Below, piece by piece: positions 16,398 to 24,428 of a stretch of DNA of 64,000 bases. The number at the start of each line of letters is the position of its first letter. The stretch's first letter is position 1. Source of the DNA: Actinobacillus genomosp. 1 (GTDB lineage Bacteria > Pseudomonadota > Gammaproteobacteria > Enterobacterales > Pasteurellaceae); the NCBI RefSeq assembly GCF_029774175.1, contig NZ_CP103834.1, positions 444,501 through 508,500 on the forward strand, written 5' to 3'. Below the pieces are notes generated by a model. That model worked only from the letters and a program-made list of their open reading frames with translations. It was not told the origin of the DNA and made no database searches. Position numbers and translations under genes: made by a program.

Positions 16398-17213
16398 TTA
16401 TTTGCCGTCCCAAGCCTTAATTGCGCCGTGACGAATATCTAAACGACTTTTCGCATCACCTTTATAGTAGTTTTTATCTAAACCGCCTTCCCAGTCGCCG
16501 TAATTCGGGTTAGGAAGTACGATAAATTTGTTACCGAATTTATCTTTATTTGCCGTAACGAAATCACGACGTTCCGCATTGGATTTTTTATAAGTCGCAT
16601 CGCCGAAATCATTTAAGTTATCGCCAAGGTAAAGTACGATTTCATAACCTTGTTTTTCAATTTCTTCAAAGCGAGGGGTTTTGTTCGATTTGTCTTTTTT
16701 CAGGAAAAGAGTTTGTTCGCTGACACCGCTGAAGCCTAATTTTTTCATATCGTCTAACGTACCGGCTTTTTCACCGCTGTCTTTACGGTTGGAAACGTAG
16801 AACATCGTACCTTTATGGCTGTTTACGTAATTGTTAAATTCCACCGCACCGGCAATCGCTTGCGTTTGACGGGCATTCACCCAGCGAGTCCAGCTCTCGC
16901 CGTCGAAGGCTTTATGATTTTTTACTTGCCAGCCGGCATAGGCACTGTTATCCACCATCGTTTCGTCTAAATCGACCACAACCGCTTTTTTCTTACCTTT
17001 TGCGACTTTTGCTTGATCAAATGCGACTTTAGCCGTGTTGAACGCTTGGTATGCAAGTGCTTGGTATTCACCGGATTGTTGTACCCAGTTAAGACCTAAT
17101 GCCGCTTGTTCTTGTAAGATCATTTCATCATGATTGGTTGTATCGTGATGAGCGCAAGCGGTTAAAATAAATGCGGAAGCGACGGCTACACCGGTTAATT
17201 TAAACAATTTCAT
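16398..17213 (-). CDS. hel: Lipoprotein e(P4), outer-membrane acid phosphatase / NMN 5'-nucleotidase
   Basis: In Haemophilus, e(P4) dephosphorylates NMN at the cell surface so that nicotinamide riboside can be imported, a step in V-factor (NAD) use. The 271-residue precursor has a lipoprotein signal peptide ending in ILTAC. It also carries the class C (DDDD) acid phosphatase motifs: VVVDLDETMVDNSAYAGW near residue 79 and the distal LYLGDNLNDFGD near 194. A strong -35 (TTGACA) and two inverted repeats lie upstream, described separately. The gene is alone in its unit, with its own terminator. The biochemical role is from the family. Confidence 0.94.
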   Translation of the reverse strand: MKLFKLTGVAVASAFILTACAHHDTTNHDEMILQEQAALGLNWVQQSGEYQALAYQAFNTAKVAFDQAKVAKGKKKAVVVDLDETMVDNSAYAGWQVKNHKAFDGESWTRWVNARQTQAIAGAVEFNNYVNSHKGTMFYVSNRKDSGEKAGTLDDMKKLGFSGVSEQTLFLKKDKSNKTPRFEEIEKQGYEIVLYLGDNLNDFGDATYKKSNAERRDFVTANKDKFGNKFIVLPNPNYGDWEGGLDKNYYKGDAKSRLDIRHGAIKAWDGK

Positions 17214-17245
17214 TGTTTTCTCCTTCGTTTTTGTTGCTTTAGGTT

Positions 17246-17277
17246 ACTTTTAACGTAATGAGTTAAAAGTTTGTCAA
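17246..17277 (-). promoter_or_regulatory. Candidate hel promoter overlapped by an inverted repeat
   Basis: On the minus strand, TTGACA (17272-17277) and TTAAAA (17248-17253) are 18 bases apart. The spacer and -10 are covered by a dyad, ACTTTTAAC (17246-17254) and GTTAAAAGT (17262-17270), which could be an operator. Reading is direct; function is inferred. Confidence 0.55.
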
Positions 17278-17287
17278 GGGTACAAAG

Positions 17288-17313
17288 AATGTGAATATTT
17301 GTCTATTCACATT
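17288..17313. promoter_or_regulatory. Operator-like dyad in the hel-symporter divergent region
   Basis: AATGTGAATA and TATTCACATT are perfect 10-base arms around TTTGTC. The dyad lies just upstream of the hel -35 and 74 bases before the plus-strand symporter gene. The arm contains GTGA/TCAC but the spacing excludes a standard CRP core, so the regulator is unknown. Confidence 0.5.
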
Positions 17314-17386
17314 TTTTAAAAATTCAGGTAGCCTGTAATTCCTTTAATTTAAATCAATATACGTTAATAATAAATAAGGACACAAC

Positions 17387-18325
17387 ATGAATCTTTTATT
17401 AAAACTTACGCTATTTGTGAGTAAAACTTTTGCCATCTGGGTGGTCGTTTTTGCGTTTATTTCCGCGCAATATCCGGAAACATTTAAGCAATTTGTACCA
17501 TGGATTCCGTATTTACTCGGCATTGTGATGTTAGGCATGGGATTAACTTTAACCTTTAAAGACTTTGCCGAGGTGACAAAAAATCCTAAAGCGGCGATTA
17601 TTGGTGTAATCGCACAATTTGTCGTGATGCCAAGTATTGCTTTTTTATTGGCTAAAGCATTTCAGCTACCGCCGGATTTAGCCATAGGGGTGATTCTTGT
17701 CGGATCTTGTCCGGGCGGAACCTCATCGAATGTGATGACTTATTTGGCAAGAGGAAATACGGCGTTATCCGTCGCGTGTACTACGGTTTCGACCTTATTG
17801 GCTCCGGTATTAACGCCGGCGATTTTCTATCTGTTTGCCAGCGAATGGCTAGAGATAGATGCGGGTGCAATGTTTGTTTCCGTATTAAAAATGGTGTTAT
17901 TGCCAATTTTTGTCGGAGTAGTGATTCGTTCTCTCTTTAAACAAAAAATTGAACAATTCAGCCAAACGATGCCGTTAATTTCGGTGGCGTCAATCATTCT
18001 AATTGTCACTGCAGTAGTTTCCGTCAGTAAAGATCGTATTATTGAATCGGGCTTATTGATTTTCTTAGTGGTGGTATTGCATAACGGATTGGGTTATTTA
18101 ATCGGTTATGTAGTGGGGAGAGTATTAAAATTACCGATTGCCGACAGTAAAGCGATTTCGATTGAAGTCGGTATGCAAAATTCCGGTTTAGGTGCAGCGT
18201 TAGCCGCATTGCATTTTAAAGCTAATCCGGTAGTTGCCGTTCCGAGTGCGGTATTTAGTTTCTGGCATAATATTTCCGGTCCGGTATTAGCGATGATTTT
18301 CGCCTCTATGAAAAATGAGAAATAA
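17387..18325 (+). CDS. Bile acid:sodium symporter (SBF/PanS) family transporter
   Basis: This is an inner-membrane transporter of the BASS family. Members carry bile acids, ketopantoate/pantoate (PanS) or other organic anions with sodium. The 312-residue protein is strongly hydrophobic with about nine to ten segments. It has family motifs VILVGSCPGGTSSNVMTYLA (about residues 103-122) and IEVGMQNSGLGAALA (about 258-272), in the crossover helices that bind sodium. The substrate cannot be told from sequence. The gene is divergent from hel and convergent with the macA pseudogene; a 16-base hairpin follows it. Confidence 0.9.
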   Translation: MNLLLKLTLFVSKTFAIWVVVFAFISAQYPETFKQFVPWIPYLLGIVMLGMGLTLTFKDFAEVTKNPKAAIIGVIAQFVVMPSIAFLLAKAFQLPPDLAIGVILVGSCPGGTSSNVMTYLARGNTALSVACTTVSTLLAPVLTPAIFYLFASEWLEIDAGAMFVSVLKMVLLPIFVGVVIRSLFKQKIEQFSQTMPLISVASIILIVTAVVSVSKDRIIESGLLIFLVVVLHNGLGYLIGYVVGRVLKLPIADSKAISIEVGMQNSGLGAALAALHFKANPVVAVPSAVFSFWHNISGPVLAMIFASMKNEK

Positions 18326-18352
18326 TTCGTTTTATTGTTAAGCATAAAAAAT

Positions 18353-18395
18353 AAGCGGTTGAAATTTGCAATATTTTTACAAATTTCAACCGCTT
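18353..18395. terminator. Bidirectional hairpin (uptake-sequence pair) between the symporter gene and macA
   Basis: AAGCGGTTGAAATTTG (18353-18368) and its exact complement (18380-18395) give a 16-base stem between convergent genes. Each outer arm is an uptake-sequence core. T-rich sequence follows on the plus strand. Confidence 0.7.
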
Positions 18396-18409
18396 GCTTT
18401 TAAGTTAAA

Positions 18410-19590
18410 TTAGAAACCGCCGGGTCTGCGGCGCATTTCCGCACTGACTTTCTCATCATCGGCTCGCTGGGCGGTAATTACTTGTTCGCCTTCGTTTAAA
18501 CCGCTTAAAATTTCAGTATATTGGCTGTCAGCCAATCCGATTTCGACTTTTTTCTCAGTCGATTGATTATTTTCTAATACATTGATATATACGGCATGAT
18601 TTTTTTCTTTAAAGCCGAGGTCGGTACGATTAATACGTTTTCCCGTTTAACAATATCCACTTGTCCTTGCACCGTCATACCGATACGTAATCGCTGTTCC
18701 GGATTTTCGACCAAAGAATTGGCATAGTAGTAAATCGCTTCGGTATTACCTGACTTCTCCGCATATTTATTTGAAGCGTTATCGTCACTTAATGTGGTTA
18801 GCGCAGGATCTACGCTGTCAATCTGGCTGTTATGCGTATGATTAGGTTCCGCTAGAGTGGTAAATCGAATAGGTTGCCCCGCTTTCACTTGGGCTATATC
18901 GCCTTCGGAAATCTCCAGTTTTACTAACATCTTGCTTAAATCCGCTACATGAACAATAGTCGGCGAGGTTTGATTCGCATTTACCGTTTGCCCTACTGAA
19001 ACCGGTATGGACACAATAGTGCCGTCCATCGGAGAAACAATTTGCGTATAATTTAAATTGGTTTTTGCATCGTTTACCGATATTTGTGCCGATTTAATTT
19101 GCGCTTTTACGTTATCTACCGTCGCTCTGGCGGAAGCCAAAGTGTTTTTTGCCGTTTCAAAATCGCTTTGGGAAGCACTTTGCTGTTTGTAAAGTTTATT
19201 TAAACGATTGAAATTGGATTGTGCGACTTCAAAAGCGACTTGCACCGATTTTAACTGCGCTTGGTAAGAACTAAGCGTCGCTTCCGCAGTACTTAAACTG
19301 TTACTTTGATTGCTGGAGTCGATTTCGGCAAGTAAATCGCCTTTTTTGACTTGTTGCCCCAACGTAACATAAAGATTAATGATTTTACCGGATACCTGCG
19401 CACCGACTTCGGTTCGTTTGCTCGCACGTACCGAACCGGTCGCCAATACATGCTTATCAATCGTACCTCGTACGACAGGTTCGGTAATGTAATGCACTTG
19501 TTGGTTATCACTATGATTAAAGAAATATAAGTAACCGGCGGTAATGATACCGGCAAGGGTCAATCCCGTGATTAGCGATTTTAATTTCAT
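18410..19590 (-). pseudogene. macA: MacA-like efflux periplasmic adaptor, frameshifted near the C-terminus
   Basis: MacA is the membrane-fusion protein of the MacAB-TolC export pump. The first 338 codons read as a standard adaptor: an N-terminal membrane anchor, a biotinyl-lipoyl half-motif (VRASKRTEVGAQVSGKI), a coiled coil of about 90 residues, and the second lipoyl half (NYTQIVSPMDGTIVSIPVSV). The frame then ends at 18574. Past a run of seven A on the coding strand (18600-18606) the expected C-terminus continues in the next frame (NHAVYINVLENN to AEMRRRPGGF, stop at 18410). Adding one A would restore a 393-residue protein. No macB partner is nearby. It may be a real lesion, a phase-variable tract, or a sequencing error. 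Confidence 0.85.
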
Positions 19591-19688
19591 TTGTTTCCCG
19601 ATAAAAATGTATAGAGAATATGCGATCCGTTCAGACCAAAAATTTGTAATATTGTTCGATAATCAGACCGCTTGTTAATACATAGCGG

Positions 19689-20504
19689 TTAAATGATACC
19701 GAAAGTAGCCCTTATATAACTAGCAACGGATTCATGCGCATTACAACCGATAATTTCGTGCTGAGGTAATGCTTGGATTAAACGTTTATCCGCATTTCGC
19801 ATAATACAACCTTTTCCTACTTTGGAAAGCATTTCTATATCATTCATTCCGTCACCGAATGCTAAACAATCTTTTAGCGTATAACCGCGTAATTTAACCA
19901 ATTCTTCAAGCGCATTACCTTTTGAAACGGATTTATTCATTACCTCTAAGCAGAGTAGTGCGGAATACGTCATATAAATTCGGTCGCCAAAGTGCGCTTT
20001 AATATATTGCTCGATAGGTACGAGATCTTCCGGAGCTTTACCAATAAAGAAAATTTTCTCGGTTTGACGTCCGTGATGTCGACTAAAATCAACGACTTGA
20101 TATGAATAACCGGAATCTTTGTGATATTTTTTTAAGTGTTCAATATCGACATTGATAAACCATTCGTCGCCTTGATAACTGTTAAGACAAACTCGACTAC
20201 GGTCAAAAGGAATATTCATCAGTTGAACGGCAATATCTTCGGGCAGGTAATGATTTAATACGGTTTGACCGGAAAGAAAATTGGCTCTCGCGCCGTTAGA
20301 CGTGATGAGCATTGCCTCATCAACATTCACTTTGCTAATAATATGTTTTACATCGGGATAATTTCGTCCTGTGGCAAAAAAAATATCAATGCCCTTTTGG
20401 GAAAGTTTGTTTAATGTTTCTATCGTATATTGACCTATTTTATGGTCGGAGTTAAGAAGTGTTCCGTCTAAATCGGAAACAATGGCACGAAACGCACTAG
20501 TCAT
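19689..20504 (-). CDS. Cof-type HAD-superfamily phosphatase
   Basis: This is a predicted cytosolic sugar-phosphate or nucleotide phosphatase of the HAD IIB (Cof) subfamily. The 271-residue protein has motif I VSDLDGTLLNSDHKI at residues 9-23, with the nucleophilic and acid/base Asp. Motif II lies at ITSNGARA, a Lys of motif III at SKGNALEELV, and motif IV is AFGDGMNDIEML. The cap domain is inserted between motifs II and III. The true substrate is not predictable; such enzymes are often promiscuous. An AAGGA site precedes the ATG. It stands alone, divergent from the leu leader. Confidence 0.88.
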   Translation of the reverse strand: MTSAFRAIVSDLDGTLLNSDHKIGQYTIETLNKLSQKGIDIFFATGRNYPDVKHIISKVNVDEAMLITSNGARANFLSGQTVLNHYLPEDIAVQLMNIPFDRSRVCLNSYQGDEWFINVDIEHLKKYHKDSGYSYQVVDFSRHHGRQTEKIFFIGKAPEDLVPIEQYIKAHFGDRIYMTYSALLCLEVMNKSVSKGNALEELVKLRGYTLKDCLAFGDGMNDIEMLSKVGKGCIMRNADKRLIQALPQHEIIGCNAHESVASYIRATFGII

Positions 20505-20766
20505 ACAAAATCCTTAGCAATTTGTTCTGAGTGTAATTGAATTTAAGGCTAACAAATTTGGCTTTTTACTTCAAAGGAAATAGCAACTTTCTACTATCAT
20601 AATCAAAAATTATTGAAAAAATCAGAAAAAGAATTAAAAGGTCGGAGGTCTTGTATTTTATGTAAACGGATTATGTTTATTTGGGAGAATTTGATTATAT
20701 CAGCGTTATTTGCTAATTATTTTATAGAATAAAGAATTAATCACTTTTTTTATATTATATTTCATT
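20505..20766. other. AT-rich intergenic stretch without a recognised gene
   Basis: Between the HAD phosphatase start and the leu control region the DNA is very AT-rich. I see no long reading frame, tRNA or strong hairpin here. It probably holds the phosphatase promoter. Confidence 0.5.
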
Positions 20767-20782
20767 TGGAAACCGTTTGCGC
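20767..20782. promoter_or_regulatory. PurR-like box upstream of the leu promoter
   Basis: TGGAAACCGTTTGCGC agrees with the PurR consensus (reverse orientation) at about 12 of 16 positions, with the central CGTTTGCG intact. It ends 16 bases before the -35. It could also bind another LacI-family regulator. Weak to moderate support. Confidence 0.35.
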
Positions 20783-20798
20783 ATAGTGAAAAATACTA

Positions 20799-20826
20799 TT
20801 GACTTCACTCTATTTGAAGTTAATAT
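20799..20826 (+). promoter_or_regulatory. Promoter of the leuL-leuA leader
   Basis: TTGACT (20799-20804) and TAATAT (20821-20826) are separated by 16 bases, a good sigma-70 promoter. It lies about 48 bases upstream of the leader peptide. Confidence 0.65.
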
Positions 20827-20873
20827 GTATCCGTATTTCAAATAACTATGCAAACATAAACACACACAACACA

Positions 20874-20930
20874 ATGGAAAAACTACTTTCTCTCCGACTT
20901 CTTCTGTTATCGCATTTTGTGCGAGGATAA
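20874..20930 (+). CDS. leuL: leu operon leader peptide
   Basis: A short frame encodes MEKLLSLRLLLLSHFVRG (18 residues), of which seven are leucine, including four in a row, using CTA, CTT, CTC, CTG and TTA codons. It lies between a good promoter and a strong terminator ahead of leuA, so it is read as the leucine-sensing leader peptide of a transcription attenuator. When leucyl-tRNA is scarce the ribosome should stall at the Leu run and let transcription continue into leuA. There is no clear ribosome-binding site, which is unusual. The codon content makes a chance frame unlikely. Confidence 0.85.
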   Translation: MEKLLSLRLLLLSHFVRG

Positions 20931-20969
20931 AGGTTGGTTGGACGAAAATAGTTCACTATCCACACTTTA

Positions 20970-20997
20970 CCCGCACATTGATGCGGGTTTTTTTTTT
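20970..20997 (+). terminator. leuA attenuator terminator
   Basis: CCCGCA (20970-20975) pairs with TGCGGG (20982-20987), followed by ten T. It lies 40 bases after the leader-peptide stop and about 110 bases before leuA, the expected place of the attenuator. Confidence 0.9.
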
Positions 20998-21108
20998 ATT
21001 TTTTCTTCATTTTTTAAAAGAAATAATAAAAAAGAAAAAAACGGGTGTTTATCGCAGCTATTTTTCTCATTTAATTAAATCGGTGTTTTAACACTAATGG
21101 AGAGCCCC

Positions 21109-22656
21109 ATGAGCAATAACAATATTATTATTTTTGATACGACATTACGTGATGGCGAACAAGCATTAAAAGCAAGTTTAACCGTAAAAGAAAAACTACA
21201 AATTGCTTTGGCACTGGAGCGTTTAGGTGTTGATGTGATGGAAGTCGGTTTTCCCGTTTCATCCGCCGGGGATTTCGAATCGGTAAAAACCATTGCGCAG
21301 CATATTAAAAATAGCCGTGTTTGTGCGTTATCACGAGCAGTAGATAAAGATATTGATGTTGCAGCGGAAGCATTAAAAGTGGCGGAAGCGTTCCGTATTC
21401 ATACCTTTATCGCGAGTTCGGCAATTCACGTTGAGTCTAAATTAAAACGTTCATTTGATGACGTGGTTGATATGGCGGTGCATGCGGTAAAACGTGCAAG
21501 AAGTTATACCGATGATGTGGAGTTTTCGTGTGAAGATGCTGGACGTACCGGTATTGACAATATTTGTCGTATTGTAGAGGCGGCAATTGATGCCGGTGCA
21601 ACTACGGTGAATATTCCGGATACGGTCGGTTACTGCTTACCATATCAGTATGGTGATATTATTGCGAATGTGATGAACCGCGTACCAAATATTGATAAAG
21701 CGGTGGTTTCGGTGCATTGTCACAACGATTTAGGTATGGCGACGGCAAACTCGCTTACGGCGGTATTAAACGGCGCAAGACAAATTGAATGTACGATTAA
21801 CGGTATCGGTGAGCGTGCGGGCAATACGGCGTTGGAAGAAGTGGTCATGGCGATCAAAACGCGCCAAGATATGTTCAACGGTAAAGGCACTCGCATTAAC
21901 ACTCAAGAAATTCATCGTGTCAGTCAAATGGTCAGCCAATTATGTAATATGCCGATTCAGCCGAATAAAGCGATTGTCGGTTCAAACGCATTTGCCCATT
22001 CATCAGGTATTCACCAAGACGGTATGGTAAAAAATAAAAACACCTATGAAATTATGTCGCCTGAAACAATCGGCTTGAAGAAAGAGAAATTAAATCTGAC
22101 CGCTCGTTCGGGGCGTGCGGCAGTGAAAAATCATATGGCTGAAATGGGATACCAAGAAAGCGATTATGATTTGGATAAACTTTATGACGCATTCTTAAAA
22201 TTAGCTGATAAAAAAGGTCAAGTGTTTGATTACGATTTAGAAGCGCTTGCCTTTATTGATATGCAGGCAGGTGATGAGGACAGATTACATTTAGACGTGA
22301 TTACTTCGCAAATGATTAGCCATTTACCGGCTTCGGCATTTGTTCAAGTCGAATTGGACGGTGAAAAATTAAGCCAAGTTTCCAGTGGCGGTAACGGGCC
22401 AGTCGATGCGGTCTTTAATGCGATTCTAGCCATTACGGGGATGGATATTAAAATGTTACATTATAACCTTACCGCAAAAGGTGAAGGTGCGGAAGCATTA
22501 GGTCAAGTGGATATTGTCGTTGAACACGAAGGTCGCCGCTTCCACGGTGTCGGTTTGGCAACCGATATTGTTGAGTCATCGGCTCGCGCCTTAATTCATG
22601 CGATTAATGCGATTTATCGCGCGCATAGAGTAGCGGATTTAAAAGCTAAAAAATAA
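21109..22656 (+). CDS. leuA: 2-isopropylmalate synthase
   Basis: LeuA condenses 2-oxoisovalerate and acetyl-CoA, the committed step of leucine synthesis, and is feedback-inhibited by leucine. I choose the ATG at 21109, preceded by GGAG at good spacing, over the ATG four codons upstream. The 515-residue protein begins with IIIFDTTLRDGEQALKASL (metal and substrate site). It has VHCHNDLGMATANSLTAVLN with the metal-binding His pair (about residue 203), and a C-terminal LeuA dimer/regulatory domain (about 390-515). It is not followed by leuB, C or D; rpoE comes next after a hairpin. Attenuation control is indicated by the leader. Confidence 0.97.
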   Translation: MSNNNIIIFDTTLRDGEQALKASLTVKEKLQIALALERLGVDVMEVGFPVSSAGDFESVKTIAQHIKNSRVCALSRAVDKDIDVAAEALKVAEAFRIHTFIASSAIHVESKLKRSFDDVVDMAVHAVKRARSYTDDVEFSCEDAGRTGIDNICRIVEAAIDAGATTVNIPDTVGYCLPYQYGDIIANVMNRVPNIDKAVVSVHCHNDLGMATANSLTAVLNGARQIECTINGIGERAGNTALEEVVMAIKTRQDMFNGKGTRINTQEIHRVSQMVSQLCNMPIQPNKAIVGSNAFAHSSGIHQDGMVKNKNTYEIMSPETIGLKKEKLNLTARSGRAAVKNHMAEMGYQESDYDLDKLYDAFLKLADKKGQVFDYDLEALAFIDMQAGDEDRLHLDVITSQMISHLPASAFVQVELDGEKLSQVSSGGNGPVDAVFNAILAITGMDIKMLHYNLTAKGEGAEALGQVDIVVEHEGRRFHGVGLATDIVESSARALIHAINAIYRAHRVADLKAKK

Positions 22657-22677
22657 AGTATTCGAATAAAATGATGT

Positions 22678-22731
22678 AAGCGGTCAGATTTAATGGAAAT
22701 TTTGTAAAAATCCAGTAAAATCTGACCGCTT
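22678..22731. terminator. Hairpin of an inverted uptake-sequence pair after leuA
   Basis: AAGCGGTCAGATTT (22678-22691) and its exact complement (22718-22731) give a 14-base stem 20 bases beyond leuA. The T tract is poor (TTCAG), so termination is plausible but not certain. Confidence 0.6.
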
Positions 22732-22902
22732 TCAGTCATTAAATAAGATAAATTCTGATGTGATGATATTTTAACCGATTGTTTTATATAACACTGATTG
22801 AATTTTTAGCCATAAATAGTTTAGTAAAATTATAAATATTTGTAGCATTCTTAGTCTTGTTATTAAAGTATTTGTAAATAATAGAGTAATTTATTCTTTA
22901 TA
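22732..22902. other. AT-rich stretch upstream of rpoE
   Basis: No reading frame with coding character and no RNA gene is seen here. It is likely the upstream part of the rpoE promoter region. Confidence 0.5.
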
Positions 22903-22930
22903 TGAACTTTTCATTTTTGTTACACACTAA
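22903..22930 (+). promoter_or_regulatory. Candidate sigma-E (autoregulated) promoter of rpoE
   Basis: TGAACTT (22903-22909), 16 bases, then ACTAA (22926-22930) resembles the sigma-E promoter pattern GGAACTT-N16-TCTAA. It lies about 60 bases before rpoE, which is autoregulated in related bacteria. Confidence 0.5.
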
Positions 22931-22990
22931 AGGATGTACGGAATGAGAACATAAAGAATATGCGTAAATAGATTAGGAGAACGCAAATAG

Positions 22991-23569
22991 ATGAGTGAGC
23001 AGGTAGCCGATCAAGAATTGGTTGAGCGTGCACAGAAAGGTGATAAAAAAGCATTTAATTTACTCGTCGTACGTTATCAGAACAGAGTGGCAGGTTTATT
23101 AACTCGCTATGTTTCGCGTGATGATATTCCGGATATTGTGCAGGAATCTTTTATTAAAGCGTATCGTTCATTAGAGTCTTTCCGTGGAGAAAGTGCCTTT
23201 TATACGTGGCTTTATCGTATTGCAGTAAATACTGCTAAAAATCACTTAACCGCTTTAGGAAGACGTCCTCCTAAAGAAGATATTTTAGCGGAAGATGCGG
23301 AAAGCTTTGATGTTGGGGTTCAACTTCGTGAGAGTGATACACCTGAGAATGTGGTGTTATCCGAAGAATTAAAACGTGTCGTTTTTGACACCATTGAAAA
23401 CTTGCCTGAAGAACTTAAAACGGCAATTACATTGCGTGAGTTGGAAGGTTTAAGTTATGAAGAAATTGCGGAAGTCATGCAATGTCCCGTCGGTACGGTT
23501 CGTTCGCGTATCTTTAGAGCAAGAGAAGCGATTGATGCGAAAGTCAATCCGCTAATGCAACAGATTTAA
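22991..23569 (+). CDS. rpoE: RNA polymerase sigma-E factor
   Basis: Sigma-E directs transcription of envelope-stress genes when misfolded outer-membrane proteins accumulate. The 192-residue protein is an ECF sigma factor. Region 2 is near residues 22-90 (DIPDIVQESFIKAYRSLESF and YTWLYRIAVNTAKNHL), and the region 4 helix-turn-helix is near 130-185 (LRELEGLSYEEIAEVMQCPV and GTVRSRIFRAREAI). Length equals that of the enteric protein. It is followed 19 bases later by its anti-sigma factor, and a sigma-E-like promoter lies upstream. Confidence 0.97.
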   Translation: MSEQVADQELVERAQKGDKKAFNLLVVRYQNRVAGLLTRYVSRDDIPDIVQESFIKAYRSLESFRGESAFYTWLYRIAVNTAKNHLTALGRRPPKEDILAEDAESFDVGVQLRESDTPENVVLSEELKRVVFDTIENLPEELKTAITLRELEGLSYEEIAEVMQCPVGTVRSRIFRAREAIDAKVNPLMQQI

Positions 23570-23588
23570 GATTCAATCGGAGTTTATT

Positions 23589-24212
23589 ATGCAACAAAAT
23601 GAAACCCTTTCCGCTTTTATGGACGGGCAAAAAGTTGATGATGCGTTCATCGATGATTTATGCGACAGTCCTGAATTAAAGCAAAAATGGGCAAGATATC
23701 ATGCGGTCAGCAGTATTTTACATGGTGACGAGGTCATTCTTGGAAATGATTTTTCAGCAAAAATGGAAGCATTACTGGAAAATGAAGAGATTGAGTCTCA
23801 ATCATCCGATAAAGCGGCTACTGTAGTGCCTCAAGGTAAATTACTAAAATTGAAACGTTGGGGAATGCCGATTATGCAGGCGGGTATTGCCGCATCAGTA
23901 TGTTTGGTCGCAGTACTCGGTGTAAATATGGTGAATGAAAAAAACGAGCTGGCACAGTCAAACCAACCTGTATTACAGACTCAGCCGTTCAGTGATTCGG
24001 TTCAGCCGGTAAGTTATAATGCGCCGAGTAAAGATGTGGCGACTCTCGAAAAGTTAGAAAGTCAGCAACATAAAATTAATGCATTATTACAAGCTCAACA
24101 ACTACAAAGTAAACTTGATGTTGAAGCGATGGATATGTCCAAAGCAAAAGAACAAAAGGAAAAGGCTCAGACATCTGCAACTGATAAAAAATCAGAGTTA
24201 GAAAAGAATTAA
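23589..24212 (+). CDS. rseA: Anti-sigma-E factor RseA (MclA)
   Basis: RseA spans the inner membrane and holds sigma-E inactive until it is cut by DegS and then RseP. The 207-residue protein has an N-terminal sigma-binding domain (NETLSAFMDGQKVDDAFIDD and WARYHAVSSILHGD), one membrane segment near residues 98-115 (IMQAGIAASVCLVAVLGVNM), and a periplasmic tail rich in Gln and Lys. It forms a two-gene unit with rpoE, ending at an uptake-sequence hairpin. rseB does not follow, although rseC does, and the protease RseP is encoded at 44004-45317. Confidence 0.92.
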   Translation: MQQNETLSAFMDGQKVDDAFIDDLCDSPELKQKWARYHAVSSILHGDEVILGNDFSAKMEALLENEEIESQSSDKAATVVPQGKLLKLKRWGMPIMQAGIAASVCLVAVLGVNMVNEKNELAQSNQPVLQTQPFSDSVQPVSYNAPSKDVATLEKLESQQHKINALLQAQQLQSKLDVEAMDMSKAKEQKEKAQTSATDKKSELEKN

Positions 24213-24276
24213 TGAGTTTATAAAATAACCGAATAGGTTTGTTGTTGTAATAAATTAAATCGACGAGTAAAGAAAG

Positions 24277-24331
24277 CGGTAAGATTTAGCGAATTTTTTA
24301 AGAAAATTTGCTACAATCTTACCGTTTTTTT
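24277..24331 (+). terminator. Terminator after rseA
   Basis: CGGTAAGATT (24277-24286) and AATCTTACCG (24315-24324) pair over 10 bases and are followed by seven T. The first arm contains an uptake core (AAGCGGT). It separates rpoE-rseA from rseC. Confidence 0.75.
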
Positions 24332-24428
24332 ATTTGTCTTCATATGCGACCAGTTAAGGTTATGAAAAGGAAAATATAGATTACTTATTTTTGAGTAATC
24401 CTAGCGCGAAATATGTGAGGAAAATACA

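Noticed and set aside
17288..17313. Dyad upstream of hel as a CRP site
   Set aside because: TGTGA and TCACA halves are 12 bases apart rather than 6, so it does not fit CRP.
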